This document shows positions 1 to 6,012 of a stretch of DNA of 6,502 nt, one piece after another. The stretch is taken from NCBI GenBank assembly GCA_027117675.1, contig JAJAYM010000109.1, positions 1 to 6,502 of the forward strand, in the 5' to 3' direction. Made by a program: the position numbers and the translations under genes. Source of the DNA: Actinomycetes bacterium. GTDB lineage: Bacteria > Actinomycetota > Actinomycetes > JAHEKZ01. Each line of letters starts with the position of its first letter. Position 1 is the stretch's first letter. The notes beneath the pieces are model-generated. The model was not told the DNA's origin. It did no database searches and saw only the letters and a program-made list of their open reading frames with translations.

Positions 1-7
1 GGACACG

Positions 8-1495
8 ATGACGATCGCGAGCCACTTCATCGGTGGCAAGGCCGTCGAGAGTTCGACCGGCGCCACCGACGACGTCATCGACCCCAGCAATGGCGAGGTC
101 ATCCAACAGGTCACCTTGGCCACCCCCGATGACGTGGACGCCGCGGTCGCGGCCGCCGCAGCCGCCTTCCCCGAGTGGTCGGGGTCGACGCCAGGGGCTC
201 GATCGGAAGCGCTGAGCGCCTTCGCCAGAACGCTGAACGCGCGCGCTGCTGAGTTCGCCGAGGTGGAGAGCCGCCAAGCCGGCAAACCGATCCGGTTGGC
301 TACCGAGTTCGACGTACCGGGCACCGTTGACAACGTCGCATTTTTTTCCGGAGCCGCCCGAAACCTTGAAGGGCGCGCAGCCGGTGAGTACAGCGGTGAC
401 CACACCTCCGTCATCCGTCGTGAGGCGATCGGCGTCGTAGGCTCGATCGCTCCGTGGAACTACCCGCTGCAGATGGCTGGCTGGAAGATCTTGCCGGCGA
501 TCGCCGCTGGTAACACGATCGTGCTCAAGCCAGCCGAGATGACTCCACTGACCTCGGTGATGTTCGCCGAAGCGGCCGACGAAGCTGGGATCCCCGCCGG
601 AGTGATCAACGTCATCACCGGGCGCGGGTCGGTAGCCGGAAACCACCTGATCGCGCACCCCGGGGTGTCGATGGTCTCCTTCACCGGATCCACCGCCGTG
701 GGTCAACAGGTGATGAAGACGGCTTCTGAGACGGTCAAGCGGGTGCATCTCGAACTCGGTGGCAAGGCACCCTTCCTCGTCTTCGACGACGCGGACCTCG
801 ACGCGGCGATTCAGGGTGCTGTTGCCGGCTCGCTGATCAACTCGGGGCAGGACTGCACAGCGGCCACCCGCGCGTACGTGCAGCGGCCGCTCTACGACGC
901 CTTCGTGCAAGGTGTTGCCGATGTAATGTCCGGTGTTCGCCTGGGCCCAACTGCCGATCCGGACACCGACCAAGGACCGCTTATCTCATGGAAACAGCAG
1001 GAGAGCGTCGCCGGGTACGTCGAGCGAGCGCGCGGGTACGGCGCCAAGATCGTCACGGGAGGACAGATCCCCGGTGGTGAGCTGGCCAAGGGCTCGTACT
1101 ACGAGCCGACCCTGGTCATCGACGCCGCTCAAGACTCCGAAATCGTCCAGGAAGAACTCTTCGGCCCGGTGCTGGTCGTTTTGCCGTTCGACGACGACGA
1201 CGAAGGTCTGCGGCTGGCCAATGACACACCATTCGGGCTGGCTGCGTCGGTGTGGACGCGAGATGTCTTCCGCTCGCTCCGGGCGACCAGCGAGATCCGT
1301 TCTGGCTGCGTCTGGGTCAACGACCACATTCCTATCATCAGCGAGATGCCGCACGGCGGGTACAAGCAGTCCGGCTTCGGCAAAGACATGAGCCAGTACT
1401 CGTTCGACGAGTACACGAACGTCAAGCACGTCATGTACGACCGCACCGCGGTCGTACGCAAAGACTGGCACCGGACCATCTTTGGGTCCCGGTGA
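8..1495 (+). CDS. patD: gamma-aminobutyraldehyde dehydrogenase (PatD/YdcW-type aldehyde dehydrogenase)
   Basis: This cytosolic NAD(P)-dependent aldehyde dehydrogenase probably oxidises 4-aminobutyraldehyde, made from putrescine, to 4-aminobutyrate (GABA). The 495 residues are full length for the superfamily. Visible landmarks in order are APWNYP with the oxyanion Asn151; LKPAE with the cofactor-binding Lys174; the FTGS turn at 225-228; LELGG with the general base Glu249; GQDC with the catalytic Cys283; EELFGP at 382-387; and PHGGYKQSGFGKD near 448-460. The last block and the following SFDEYTNVKHVM tail resemble E. coli PatD from memory, and the adjoining polyamine transporter supports that substrate. 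The ATG at 8 fits the usual N-terminus; only a partial ribosome site (GGA at 1-3) is visible at the window edge. It is the first visible operon member, 55 bases before potD. A run of four Asp and one Glu at 395-399 comes from a GAC repeat. Betaine-aldehyde or another aminoaldehyde substrate cannot be excluded; aldehyde dehydrogenase identity is near certain. Confidence 0.93.
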   Translation: MTIASHFIGGKAVESSTGATDDVIDPSNGEVIQQVTLATPDDVDAAVAAAAAAFPEWSGSTPGARSEALSAFARTLNARAAEFAEVESRQAGKPIRLATEFDVPGTVDNVAFFSGAARNLEGRAAGEYSGDHTSVIRREAIGVVGSIAPWNYPLQMAGWKILPAIAAGNTIVLKPAEMTPLTSVMFAEAADEAGIPAGVINVITGRGSVAGNHLIAHPGVSMVSFTGSTAVGQQVMKTASETVKRVHLELGGKAPFLVFDDADLDAAIQGAVAGSLINSGQDCTAATRAYVQRPLYDAFVQGVADVMSGVRLGPTADPDTDQGPLISWKQQESVAGYVERARGYGAKIVTGGQIPGGELAKGSYYEPTLVIDAAQDSEIVQEELFGPVLVVLPFDDDDEGLRLANDTPFGLAASVWTRDVFRSLRATSEIRSGCVWVNDHIPIISEMPHGGYKQSGFGKDMSQYSFDEYTNVKHVMYDRTAVVRKDWHRTIFGSR

Positions 1496-1498
1496 CCG

Positions 1499-1517
1499 GC
1501 GGATCGAGGGGATCCGC
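1499..1517 (+). other. Perfect 7-bp inverted repeat after the dehydrogenase stop codon
   Basis: GCGGATC at 1499-1505 is followed by the five-base spacer GAGGG and its exact complement GATCCGC at 1511-1517. It starts three bases after the TGA of the dehydrogenase gene and ends 19 bases before the potD ribosome-binding site. No U-run follows, so it is not a standard intrinsic terminator. It could be an RNA hairpin that protects or separates the two cistrons, or a small operator. The pairing is seen directly; the function is inferred. Confidence 0.5.
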
Positions 1518-1535
1518 ACTCATCACAACCATCGC

Positions 1536-1540
1536 GGAGG
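1536..1540 (+). promoter_or_regulatory. Ribosome-binding site that fixes the potD start
   Basis: GGAGG ends 10 bases before the ATG at 1551. It selects that codon over the longer open frame starting at 1482, which would overlap the end of the dehydrogenase gene and add 23 residues ahead of the Tat signal. The spacing is slightly long, but this is the only good Shine-Dalgarno match in the 55-base gap. Confidence 0.8.
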
Positions 1541-1550
1541 AAAAGCCAGC

Positions 1551-2747
1551 ATGACTGACCAGAACCCATTCTCAAACCCGGTATCGGGCGTTCGTAATAC
1601 GGGGTTGTCCCGTCGCGGTTTCCTGCGCGGCGTCGGGGCAACCGGTGCCGCGGCTGCCGGTGCCAGTTTGCTGGCCGCTTGTGGCAGTGATGGCGACACC
1701 GACACCGACACGGGCGGCAGCGACGAAAAGATCCTGAACTTCGCCAACTGGCCGCTGTACATCGACACCAAGCGGGTCGATGGAGTCAAGGCCTACCCGA
1801 CCCTCGAGGCGTTCGAGGAGCAGACCGGTATCCAGGTCAACTACAGCGAGCCGGTCAACGACAACGAGGAGTACTTCGCCAAGGTTCGGCCGGTTCTGGC
1901 GGCCAACAAAGACGTCGGAGTCGACTCGTTCGTGCTCACCGACTGGATGGCCTCCAAGCTGATCAACTTGACCTGGCTGGAGGAGCTCGACAAGTCGAAC
2001 ATCCCCAACTGGGAGAACATCACCTCAGCGCTCAAGGAGCCCACCTTCGACCCGAACCGCGACTACTCGCTGCCCTGGCAGTCAGGTGTCACGGGGATCG
2101 CGTATGACTCCAGCGTCACCGGCGAGGTCGCCTCGATCACTGATCTCTTCACCAATCCTGATCTCAACGGCGCGATCACCGTGCTCAAGGAGATGCGGGA
2201 CACCATGGGGCTGATCCTGCTCGACCAGGGCGCCGACCCGGCCGACTTCACCCCCGACGAGTGGGGTTCGGCGCTTGAAGCGCTCAGCGCCGCCAAGGAC
2301 TCGGGGCAGATCCGACAGTTCACCGGTAACAACTACGCGCAGCTTTTGGCGCAGAGGACCATTGCCGCCTGCGTCGCGTGGTCCGGCGACGTCATCCAGC
2401 TGCAGTTCGACAACCCCGATATCAAGTTCTTGATCCCGGAGGCTGGCGGGATGCTCTGGTCGGACAACATGCTCATTCCGATCAACGCCCAGCACAAGGC
2501 AAACGCTGAGGCGTGGATGAACCACTACTACGACCCGAAGGTGGCTGCGGAGCTGGCTGCCTGGGTGAACTACATCTGTCCAGTCGACGGAGCCCAGGAA
2601 GAACTGGCCAAGACCGACCCAGATCTTGCCGAGAACCCGTTGATCTTCCCGACGCCGGCCGAGCTCGACCAGCTGGCGATTTTCAAGGCCCTGAACGACG
2701 AGGAGGAGACCCAGTACGCCGACGACTTCCAGTCGATCGCCGTCTGA
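1551..2747 (+). CDS. potD: Polyamine ABC transporter substrate-binding lipoprotein (PotD/PotF family)
   Basis: This extracytoplasmic solute-binding protein probably captures putrescine and/or spermidine and delivers it to the PotB-PotC channel. The 398-residue product starts with a Tat signal (SRRGFLRG, Arg21-Arg22), a hydrophobic Ala/Gly stretch and a lipobox LAAC with Cys44 as the lipid anchor. An acidic Asp/Thr linker follows, from a 6-base repeat at 1695-1711. The mature part has family landmarks: FANWPLYI at 64-71, LPWQSGVTGIAYD at 174-186, AWSGD at 276-280, and EAGGMLWSD at 297-305 followed by IPINAQHK. Aligned from memory with E. coli PotD, the aromatic ligand residues match Trp67, Tyr70, Trp132, Trp277 and Trp303, and the amine-binding Asp257 matches Asp305. 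The extra length over PotD (348 aa) is partly the Tat leader and a longer C-terminus. It lies between the dehydrogenase and the ATPase genes. The family is secure; preference among polyamines is unknown. Confidence 0.93.
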   Translation: MTDQNPFSNPVSGVRNTGLSRRGFLRGVGATGAAAAGASLLAACGSDGDTDTDTGGSDEKILNFANWPLYIDTKRVDGVKAYPTLEAFEEQTGIQVNYSEPVNDNEEYFAKVRPVLAANKDVGVDSFVLTDWMASKLINLTWLEELDKSNIPNWENITSALKEPTFDPNRDYSLPWQSGVTGIAYDSSVTGEVASITDLFTNPDLNGAITVLKEMRDTMGLILLDQGADPADFTPDEWGSALEALSAAKDSGQIRQFTGNNYAQLLAQRTIAACVAWSGDVIQLQFDNPDIKFLIPEAGGMLWSDNMLIPINAQHKANAEAWMNHYYDPKVAAELAAWVNYICPVDGAQEELAKTDPDLAENPLIFPTPAELDQLAIFKALNDEEETQYADDFQSIAV

Positions 2748-2764
2748 CCTTAGGTCTTTCTTTT
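2746..2764 (+). terminator. Weak terminator-like mini-hairpin with U-rich tail at the end of potD
   Basis: GACC at 2746-2749 overlaps the potD stop codon and pairs with GGTC at 2753-2756 across the loop TTA. TTTCTTTT follows at 2757-2764. The tail suits intrinsic termination, but a four-pair stem is very short and the downstream genes clearly belong to the same system. At most it would cause partial termination or pausing; it may be chance. Confidence 0.2.
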
Positions 2765-2765
2765 C

Positions 2766-2853
2766 GGGTGCGCCCTTGCCACACTGAGCCTCGCGCAGCA
2801 ACTAAGCCTCGCGCAGCAACTGAGCCTCAGGCCATCGTGGCAGGGGCGCACCT
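2766..2853 (+). other. Long intercistronic inverted repeat (17-bp stem, 54-base loop) between potD and potA
   Basis: The arm at 2766-2782 pairs with the arm at 2837-2853. Reading inward there are 17 consecutive pairs, all Watson-Crick except two wobbles (G2766 with U2853 and U2776 with G2843). The core arms read GGTGCGCCCTTGCCAC and GTGGCAGGGGCGCACC. The loop at 2783-2836 is almost entirely the 18-bp tandem repeat. No U-run follows the second arm. Intercistronic stems after a binding-protein gene are known elsewhere, for example in malE-malF, to raise binding-protein mRNA relative to membrane components. That role is inferred here; an operator or the footprint of a small mobile repeat are alternatives. 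Confidence 0.7.
2783..2832 (+). repeat. 18-bp tandem repeat, 2.6-2.8 copies, inside the stem-loop
   Basis: Copy 1 (2783-2800) is ACTGAGCCTCGCGCAGCA. Copy 2 (2801-2818) differs only at 2804 (A instead of G). A third, partial copy repeats ACTGAGCCTC exactly at 2819-2828, then diverges. The array fills the loop between the two arms of the long inverted repeat. It lies between the potD stop and the potA start, so it is not translated in the gene calls chosen here. Its length is a candidate for strain-to-strain variation by slippage. Confidence 0.85.
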
Positions 2854-2914
2854 CCAGAACCCGCTAGTTTTCCGTATCGCCCACCCCACGACACCAGCCC
2901 ACGAATCAGGACCG

Positions 2915-4081
2915 ATGACCGAACCGACCAGCACCAGCGCGGCCGACCCCACCTCTACCGGCGGCGGCGCCGACCTTCACATCGTCGATGTCACCAAGCG
3001 TTTCGCGAGCTTTACGGCCGTTGACGACCTGACGCTGACGATTCCGGCCGGATCCTTCTTCGCGCTGCTTGGGCCATCCGGCTGCGGCAAGACCACGACG
3101 CTGCGCATGGTGGCTGGTCTTGAGGAGCCGAGCGCTGGCCGGATCGTCATCGGTTCTGAGGACGTAACGCACCGCAAGCCCTACCAGCGGCCGGTCAACA
3201 CTGTCTTCCAGTCATACGCCCTCTTCCCCCACCTGGACATCTTTGAGAACGTAGCATTTGGCCTGCGTCGCTCGAAGAAGAAGGATGTGCGCAACGAGGT
3301 CGAGGCGATGCTCGAGTTGGTCGAACTCTCGAGTTTTGCCAGGCGTAAGCCCTCCCAGCTGTCAGGCGGTCAGCAGCAACGCGTTGCCGTGGCACGCGCC
3401 CTCATCAACAAGCCGGAGGTCTTGCTACTCGACGAGCCGCTCGGCGCCCTCGACCTCAAACTTCGACGCCAGATGCAGATCGAGATGAAGCGCATTCAGA
3501 CTGATGTGGGGATCACGTTCGTCCACGTCACCCATGACCAGGAAGAGGCCATGACGATGGCCGACACCATCGCGGTCATGAACGCCGGCCGAATCGAGCA
3601 GATGGGTGCGCCGATCGAGTTGTACGAGAACCCGGTCACCACCTTTGTCGCCAACTTCCTCGGCCAGTCGAACTTGATCAAGGGCCAGCTCACCGGCAAG
3701 AGCGGGGGTGATGCGCTTCTTGAGGTCCAGGGTCAGCGCATGGCCATGCCCACGGCTCGGGTGCATTCTGAACGCGATGACGTGTGGGTGGGCGTTCGAC
3801 CGGAGAAGGTGCAGATCAGCCGTGCCGGGACGCCGACCGATGGTGAGAACTCCATCGCCGGAAGGGTGACTGACGCCAGTTACATCGGTGTCTCGACCCA
3901 GTACCTCGTTCAGCTGCCTTGGGGGCAAGAGGTCGGAGTGTTCTCACAGAATCTGTCGACCGAAGGACCGCTCGGCACTGGCGATGACGTCGTCTTGCAC
4001 TGGAACCCCGCTCACACGTTCGCGCTCGACGCGGCCCAGGACGCCGATGCCGGAGCCGAGAAGATCGAGGGGGACGAGTGA
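2915..4081 (+). CDS. potA: Polyamine ABC transporter ATP-binding protein (PotA type)
   Basis: This 388-residue ATPase powers polyamine import at the inner face of the membrane, as a dimer bound to the two permeases. The nucleotide-binding domain covers about 20-250 and has all catalytic motifs: Walker A GPSGCGKT with Lys59, Q-loop Gln99 in FQSYALFPH, signature LSGGQQQRV at 149-157, Walker B VLLLDEP with Asp173 and Glu174, D-loop GALD, and switch His207 in HVTHDQEEA. The rest, with VWVGVRPEKVQI at 290-301, is the TOBE-type regulatory domain of the PotA/MalK/CysA class. The frame stays open far upstream, but ATG 2915 gives the usual N-terminus: a Ser/Thr-rich lead of about 20 residues, then the first strand. 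Its ribosome site is poor (AGGA at 2908-2911, only three bases from the ATG). The stop overlaps the next start by four bases. ATPase identity is certain; the polyamine assignment rests on neighbours and family resemblance. Confidence 0.95.
   Translation: MTEPTSTSAADPTSTGGGADLHIVDVTKRFASFTAVDDLTLTIPAGSFFALLGPSGCGKTTTLRMVAGLEEPSAGRIVIGSEDVTHRKPYQRPVNTVFQSYALFPHLDIFENVAFGLRRSKKKDVRNEVEAMLELVELSSFARRKPSQLSGGQQQRVAVARALINKPEVLLLDEPLGALDLKLRRQMQIEMKRIQTDVGITFVHVTHDQEEAMTMADTIAVMNAGRIEQMGAPIELYENPVTTFVANFLGQSNLIKGQLTGKSGGDALLEVQGQRMAMPTARVHSERDDVWVGVRPEKVQISRAGTPTDGENSIAGRVTDASYIGVSTQYLVQLPWGQEVGVFSQNLSTEGPLGTGDDVVLHWNPAHTFALDAAQDADAGAEKIEGDE
4067..4073 (+). promoter_or_regulatory. Ribosome-binding site for the GTG-started permease gene
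   Basis: GAGGGGG lies inside the last codons of potA, four bases before the GTG at 4078. Together with the GTGA stop/start overlap it points to translational coupling and supports the GTG start of the first permease. Confidence 0.65.
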
Positions 4082-5070
4082 GCGCTGCCCCAGCGCCTGG
4101 CGTCGGCGCCAAAGCGCCAGCGGACGACTCAGCGCGCCCGGTCGGGCAGAGTCGCTGGACGCCCTACGCGTTGCTCTCGCCGGGGCTGCTGTGGCTGTCG
4201 GTCTTCTTGGTTGTTACGACCATCATGCTCCTCCCGATGTCCCTGTCGTCCGGCAGAGCGTTCAGCGGTGACGGAACCTTCAGTTTCGATTGGCAGTTCG
4301 CCAACTATGCCGACGCCTGGACTCAGTATGTGGTCGATACGCCCATCTTCCAGAAGTCGCTGATCTATGCGTTGATCGCGACGGTGCTTACTCTGGTGAT
4401 CGCCTATCCACTGGCGTACACCATCGCCTTCAAGGCGGGTCGTTGGAAAAACTTCCTCCTCGTGTTGGTGATCGCCCCCTTCTTCACCAGCTTCCTGCTC
4501 AGGACCAACGCCTGGCAGACGATTCTGGTCGACACTGGTCCGGTCGTGAGCTTTATGGAGGCCTCCGGCATGCTGTCGGTCTTCCACGCGATCAACACTC
4601 CTGACTCATGGCCCAGTTGGGCCCAGATTTTCCCTGAGGGCCTTTCCGCTGAAAACCGAGTGTTGGCCACCCCGCTCGCGGTCATTATCGGTCTGGCCTA
4701 CAACTTCCTTCCCTTCATGACGCTCCCGCTCTATGCCAGTTTGGAGCGAATCGACGTTCGGCTCATTGAGGCGGCGACCGATCTCTACTCGTCGGCATGG
4801 ACGGCCTTTCGAAAGGTGACCTTCCCGCTGTCGCTCCCTGGCGTCGTCGCCGGAACGTTGTTGACCTTCATCCCGGCAGCCGGTGACCCGGTTAATCCGG
4901 CACTTCTCGGTTCGACTAGTGATGCCCTGATGGGTAACGCGATCGATGCCCAGTTCAAGGCGACAGGCAACTACCCGCTCGCGGCGGCGCTCTCGGTGCT
5001 GCTGATGGTGGTCATCGTGGCCATGGTCGCTGTCTATGTGCGTCGTGCCGGAACTGAGGAGCTCGTCTGA
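4078..5070 (+). CDS. potB: Polyamine ABC transporter permease, PotB type
   Basis: This 330-residue integral membrane protein forms half of the polyamine channel. About six hydrophobic segments are visible, near 31-54, 95-117, 125-145, 199-220, 254-277 and 301-322, after a 30-residue Pro/Ala-rich cytoplasmic lead. The loop between the third and fourth segments (about 146-197) is long and presumably faces outward. The ATPase-docking EAA loop is at 231-255, beginning EAATDLYSSAW and ending in FPLSLPG. The Gly usual at the seventh position of this motif is Tyr237. The start is GTG within a GTGA overlap with the potA stop, preceded by a purine-rich ribosome site. The next permease begins on the final base of its stop. 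PotB rather than PotC is inferred from gene order, the long third-fourth loop and the absence of the PotC SFDDF block. Permease identity is firm; substrate is inferred from the operon. Confidence 0.92.
   Translation: MSAAPAPGVGAKAPADDSARPVGQSRWTPYALLSPGLLWLSVFLVVTTIMLLPMSLSSGRAFSGDGTFSFDWQFANYADAWTQYVVDTPIFQKSLIYALIATVLTLVIAYPLAYTIAFKAGRWKNFLLVLVIAPFFTSFLLRTNAWQTILVDTGPVVSFMEASGMLSVFHAINTPDSWPSWAQIFPEGLSAENRVLATPLAVIIGLAYNFLPFMTLPLYASLERIDVRLIEAATDLYSSAWTAFRKVTFPLSLPGVVAGTLLTFIPAAGDPVNPALLGSTSDALMGNAIDAQFKATGNYPLAAALSVLLMVVIVAMVAVYVRRAGTEELV
5056..5061 (+). promoter_or_regulatory. Ribosome-binding site for the PotC-type permease
   Basis: GAGGAG within the end of the PotB-type gene lies eight bases before the ATG at 5070. 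The ATG shares its first base with the preceding TGA stop (TGATG), so terminating ribosomes can restart directly. Confidence 0.75.
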
Positions 5071-5945
5071 TGTCGACCATCACCATTGACGAGCGGCGAG
5101 CCCAAGCTCTCGCTCAGTTGCCGCCCTACCGCGAGCCAGGGATCGCCACTCGCGGGTTACGGTGGGTCCGGGCTCACCTCGTACAGTTCTGTGCGGCCCT
5201 CGCGTTGCTCTACATGTTCATTCCGGTATTCGTTGTGGTGCTGTTCTCCTTCAACAGCCCAACCAGCAAGTTCAACTACGTGTGGAACGAGTTCTCGACG
5301 TCGGCGTGGGTCAACGTGTGGAAAGACCCTGAGATCACCGACTCCCTCACGATCAGCATCCAGGTAGCCGTCGTGAGCACTATCGTCGCAACTGTGTTGG
5401 GATCGCTCATCGCGTTCGCCATCGGACGGCACAAGTTCCGGGGTCGTGGAGCCACCAACCTGCTGATCTTCATGCCGATGGCGACGCCAGAGGTCGTGAT
5501 GGGCTCATCGCTGTTGACTCTTTTCGTCGCCGCGCAGCAGGAGGGAAGCCTCGGGCCTGTGACCATCATCATCGCCCACATCATGTTTTCGATCAGCTTC
5601 GTGGTGGTCACCGTCAAGGCTAGAATCGCCGGCCTCGACTCGCGTCTCGAGCAGGCGGCGATGGATCTCTACGCCGACGAGAAGACGACCTTCCGCAAGG
5701 TGACCTTTCCACTCGTCCTCCCGGGCATCGTGGCTGGAGCGATGCTGGCCTTCTCGCTCTCCTTCGACGACTTCGTGATCACCAACTTCACCAGTGGACA
5801 GACGGTGACCTTCCCGATGTACATCTGGGGAGCTGCGGGCCGCGGGATCCCACCGGAGGCCAATGTGGTCGGCGCGATCATGTTCGGGATCGCCCTGATC
5901 ATCGTGCTGGTGCCAGAGATCGTCAGAAGCGTTCGCAAGCGCTGA
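5070..5945 (+). CDS. potC: Polyamine ABC transporter permease, PotC type
   Basis: This 291-residue protein is the second membrane subunit of the importer. About six hydrophobic segments are visible, near 38-60, 93-117, 129-154, 163-183, 216-234 and 264-286, after a cytoplasmic lead of about 35 residues. The EAA loop begins near 194 as EQAAMDLYADEKTTF and ends FPLVLPG at 213-219, so the docking motif is intact in shape but has Tyr201 where Gly is usual. SFDDFVITNF at 231-240, at the end of the fifth segment, is a strong PotC-type signature close to the SLDDF/V region of E. coli PotC. The ATG overlaps the previous stop by one base and has a good GAGGAG site. The C-terminus ends in a basic cytoplasmic tail (VRSVRKR). 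It is the last transporter gene; a 78-base gap then separates it from the flavoenzyme. Identity is firm; substrate is inferred from the operon. Confidence 0.93.
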   Translation: MSTITIDERRAQALAQLPPYREPGIATRGLRWVRAHLVQFCAALALLYMFIPVFVVVLFSFNSPTSKFNYVWNEFSTSAWVNVWKDPEITDSLTISIQVAVVSTIVATVLGSLIAFAIGRHKFRGRGATNLLIFMPMATPEVVMGSSLLTLFVAAQQEGSLGPVTIIIAHIMFSISFVVVTVKARIAGLDSRLEQAAMDLYADEKTTFRKVTFPLVLPGIVAGAMLAFSLSFDDFVITNFTSGQTVTFPMYIWGAAGRGIPPEANVVGAIMFGIALIIVLVPEIVRSVRKR

Positions 5946-5980
5946 CCGCCGGCTCCGGGAACGGCCGGGTTCGATGATGC

Positions 5981-5998
5981 GCGACGTCCACCCGTCGT
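5981..5998 (+). other. Short inverted repeat in the gap before the flavoenzyme gene
   Basis: CGACG at 5982-5986 pairs with CGTCG at 5993-5997 across six bases; one outer G-T wobble extends it to 5981-5998. A second GC-rich pair, CCGGC at 5949-5953 and GCCGG at 5964-5968, lies just after the potC stop. Neither is followed by a U-run, and short GC dyads are common by chance at this composition. They could be weak mRNA hairpins or an operator. Confidence 0.25.
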
Positions 5999-6012
5999 CC
6001 ATACTCGTAGCC

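Noticed and set aside
1190..1204. GAC trinucleotide run in the dehydrogenase gene
   Set aside because: It simply encodes a short acidic surface stretch after the EELFGP block. Such runs are common in GC-rich genes.
986..1519. Minus-strand open frame opposite the dehydrogenase gene
   Set aside because: It is a shadow caused by GC-rich codon bias. The + strand carries an intact catalytic enzyme, and the reverse product is low-complexity and charged without a recognisable fold.
1482..1550. Upstream extension of the binding-protein frame by 23 residues
   Set aside because: It would overlap the dehydrogenase end, put a charged, His-rich stretch ahead of the Tat signal, and ignore the GGAGG site that serves ATG 1551.
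2082..2801. 239-residue minus-strand open frame opposite potD
   Set aside because: It starts in the potD-potA gap and runs opposite conserved PotD codons. The product is Arg/Val/Gly-biased, as expected for an antisense shadow.
2513..2914. Long in-frame extension of potA over the potD end and the gap
   Set aside because: Most of it is an out-of-frame shadow of potD. The part in the gap encodes only the tandem repeat and Pro/Ala/His-rich filler with no family resemblance.
5949..5968. GC-rich dyad after potC as an intrinsic terminator
   Set aside because: The stem has only five pairs with a ten-base loop, and GGGTTCGATG follows rather than a U-run.
6000..6005. CATACT as a possible -10 promoter box for the flavoenzyme gene
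   Set aside because: It matches four of six consensus bases, has no convincing -35 at proper spacing, and would put the transcript start on the ribosome site.
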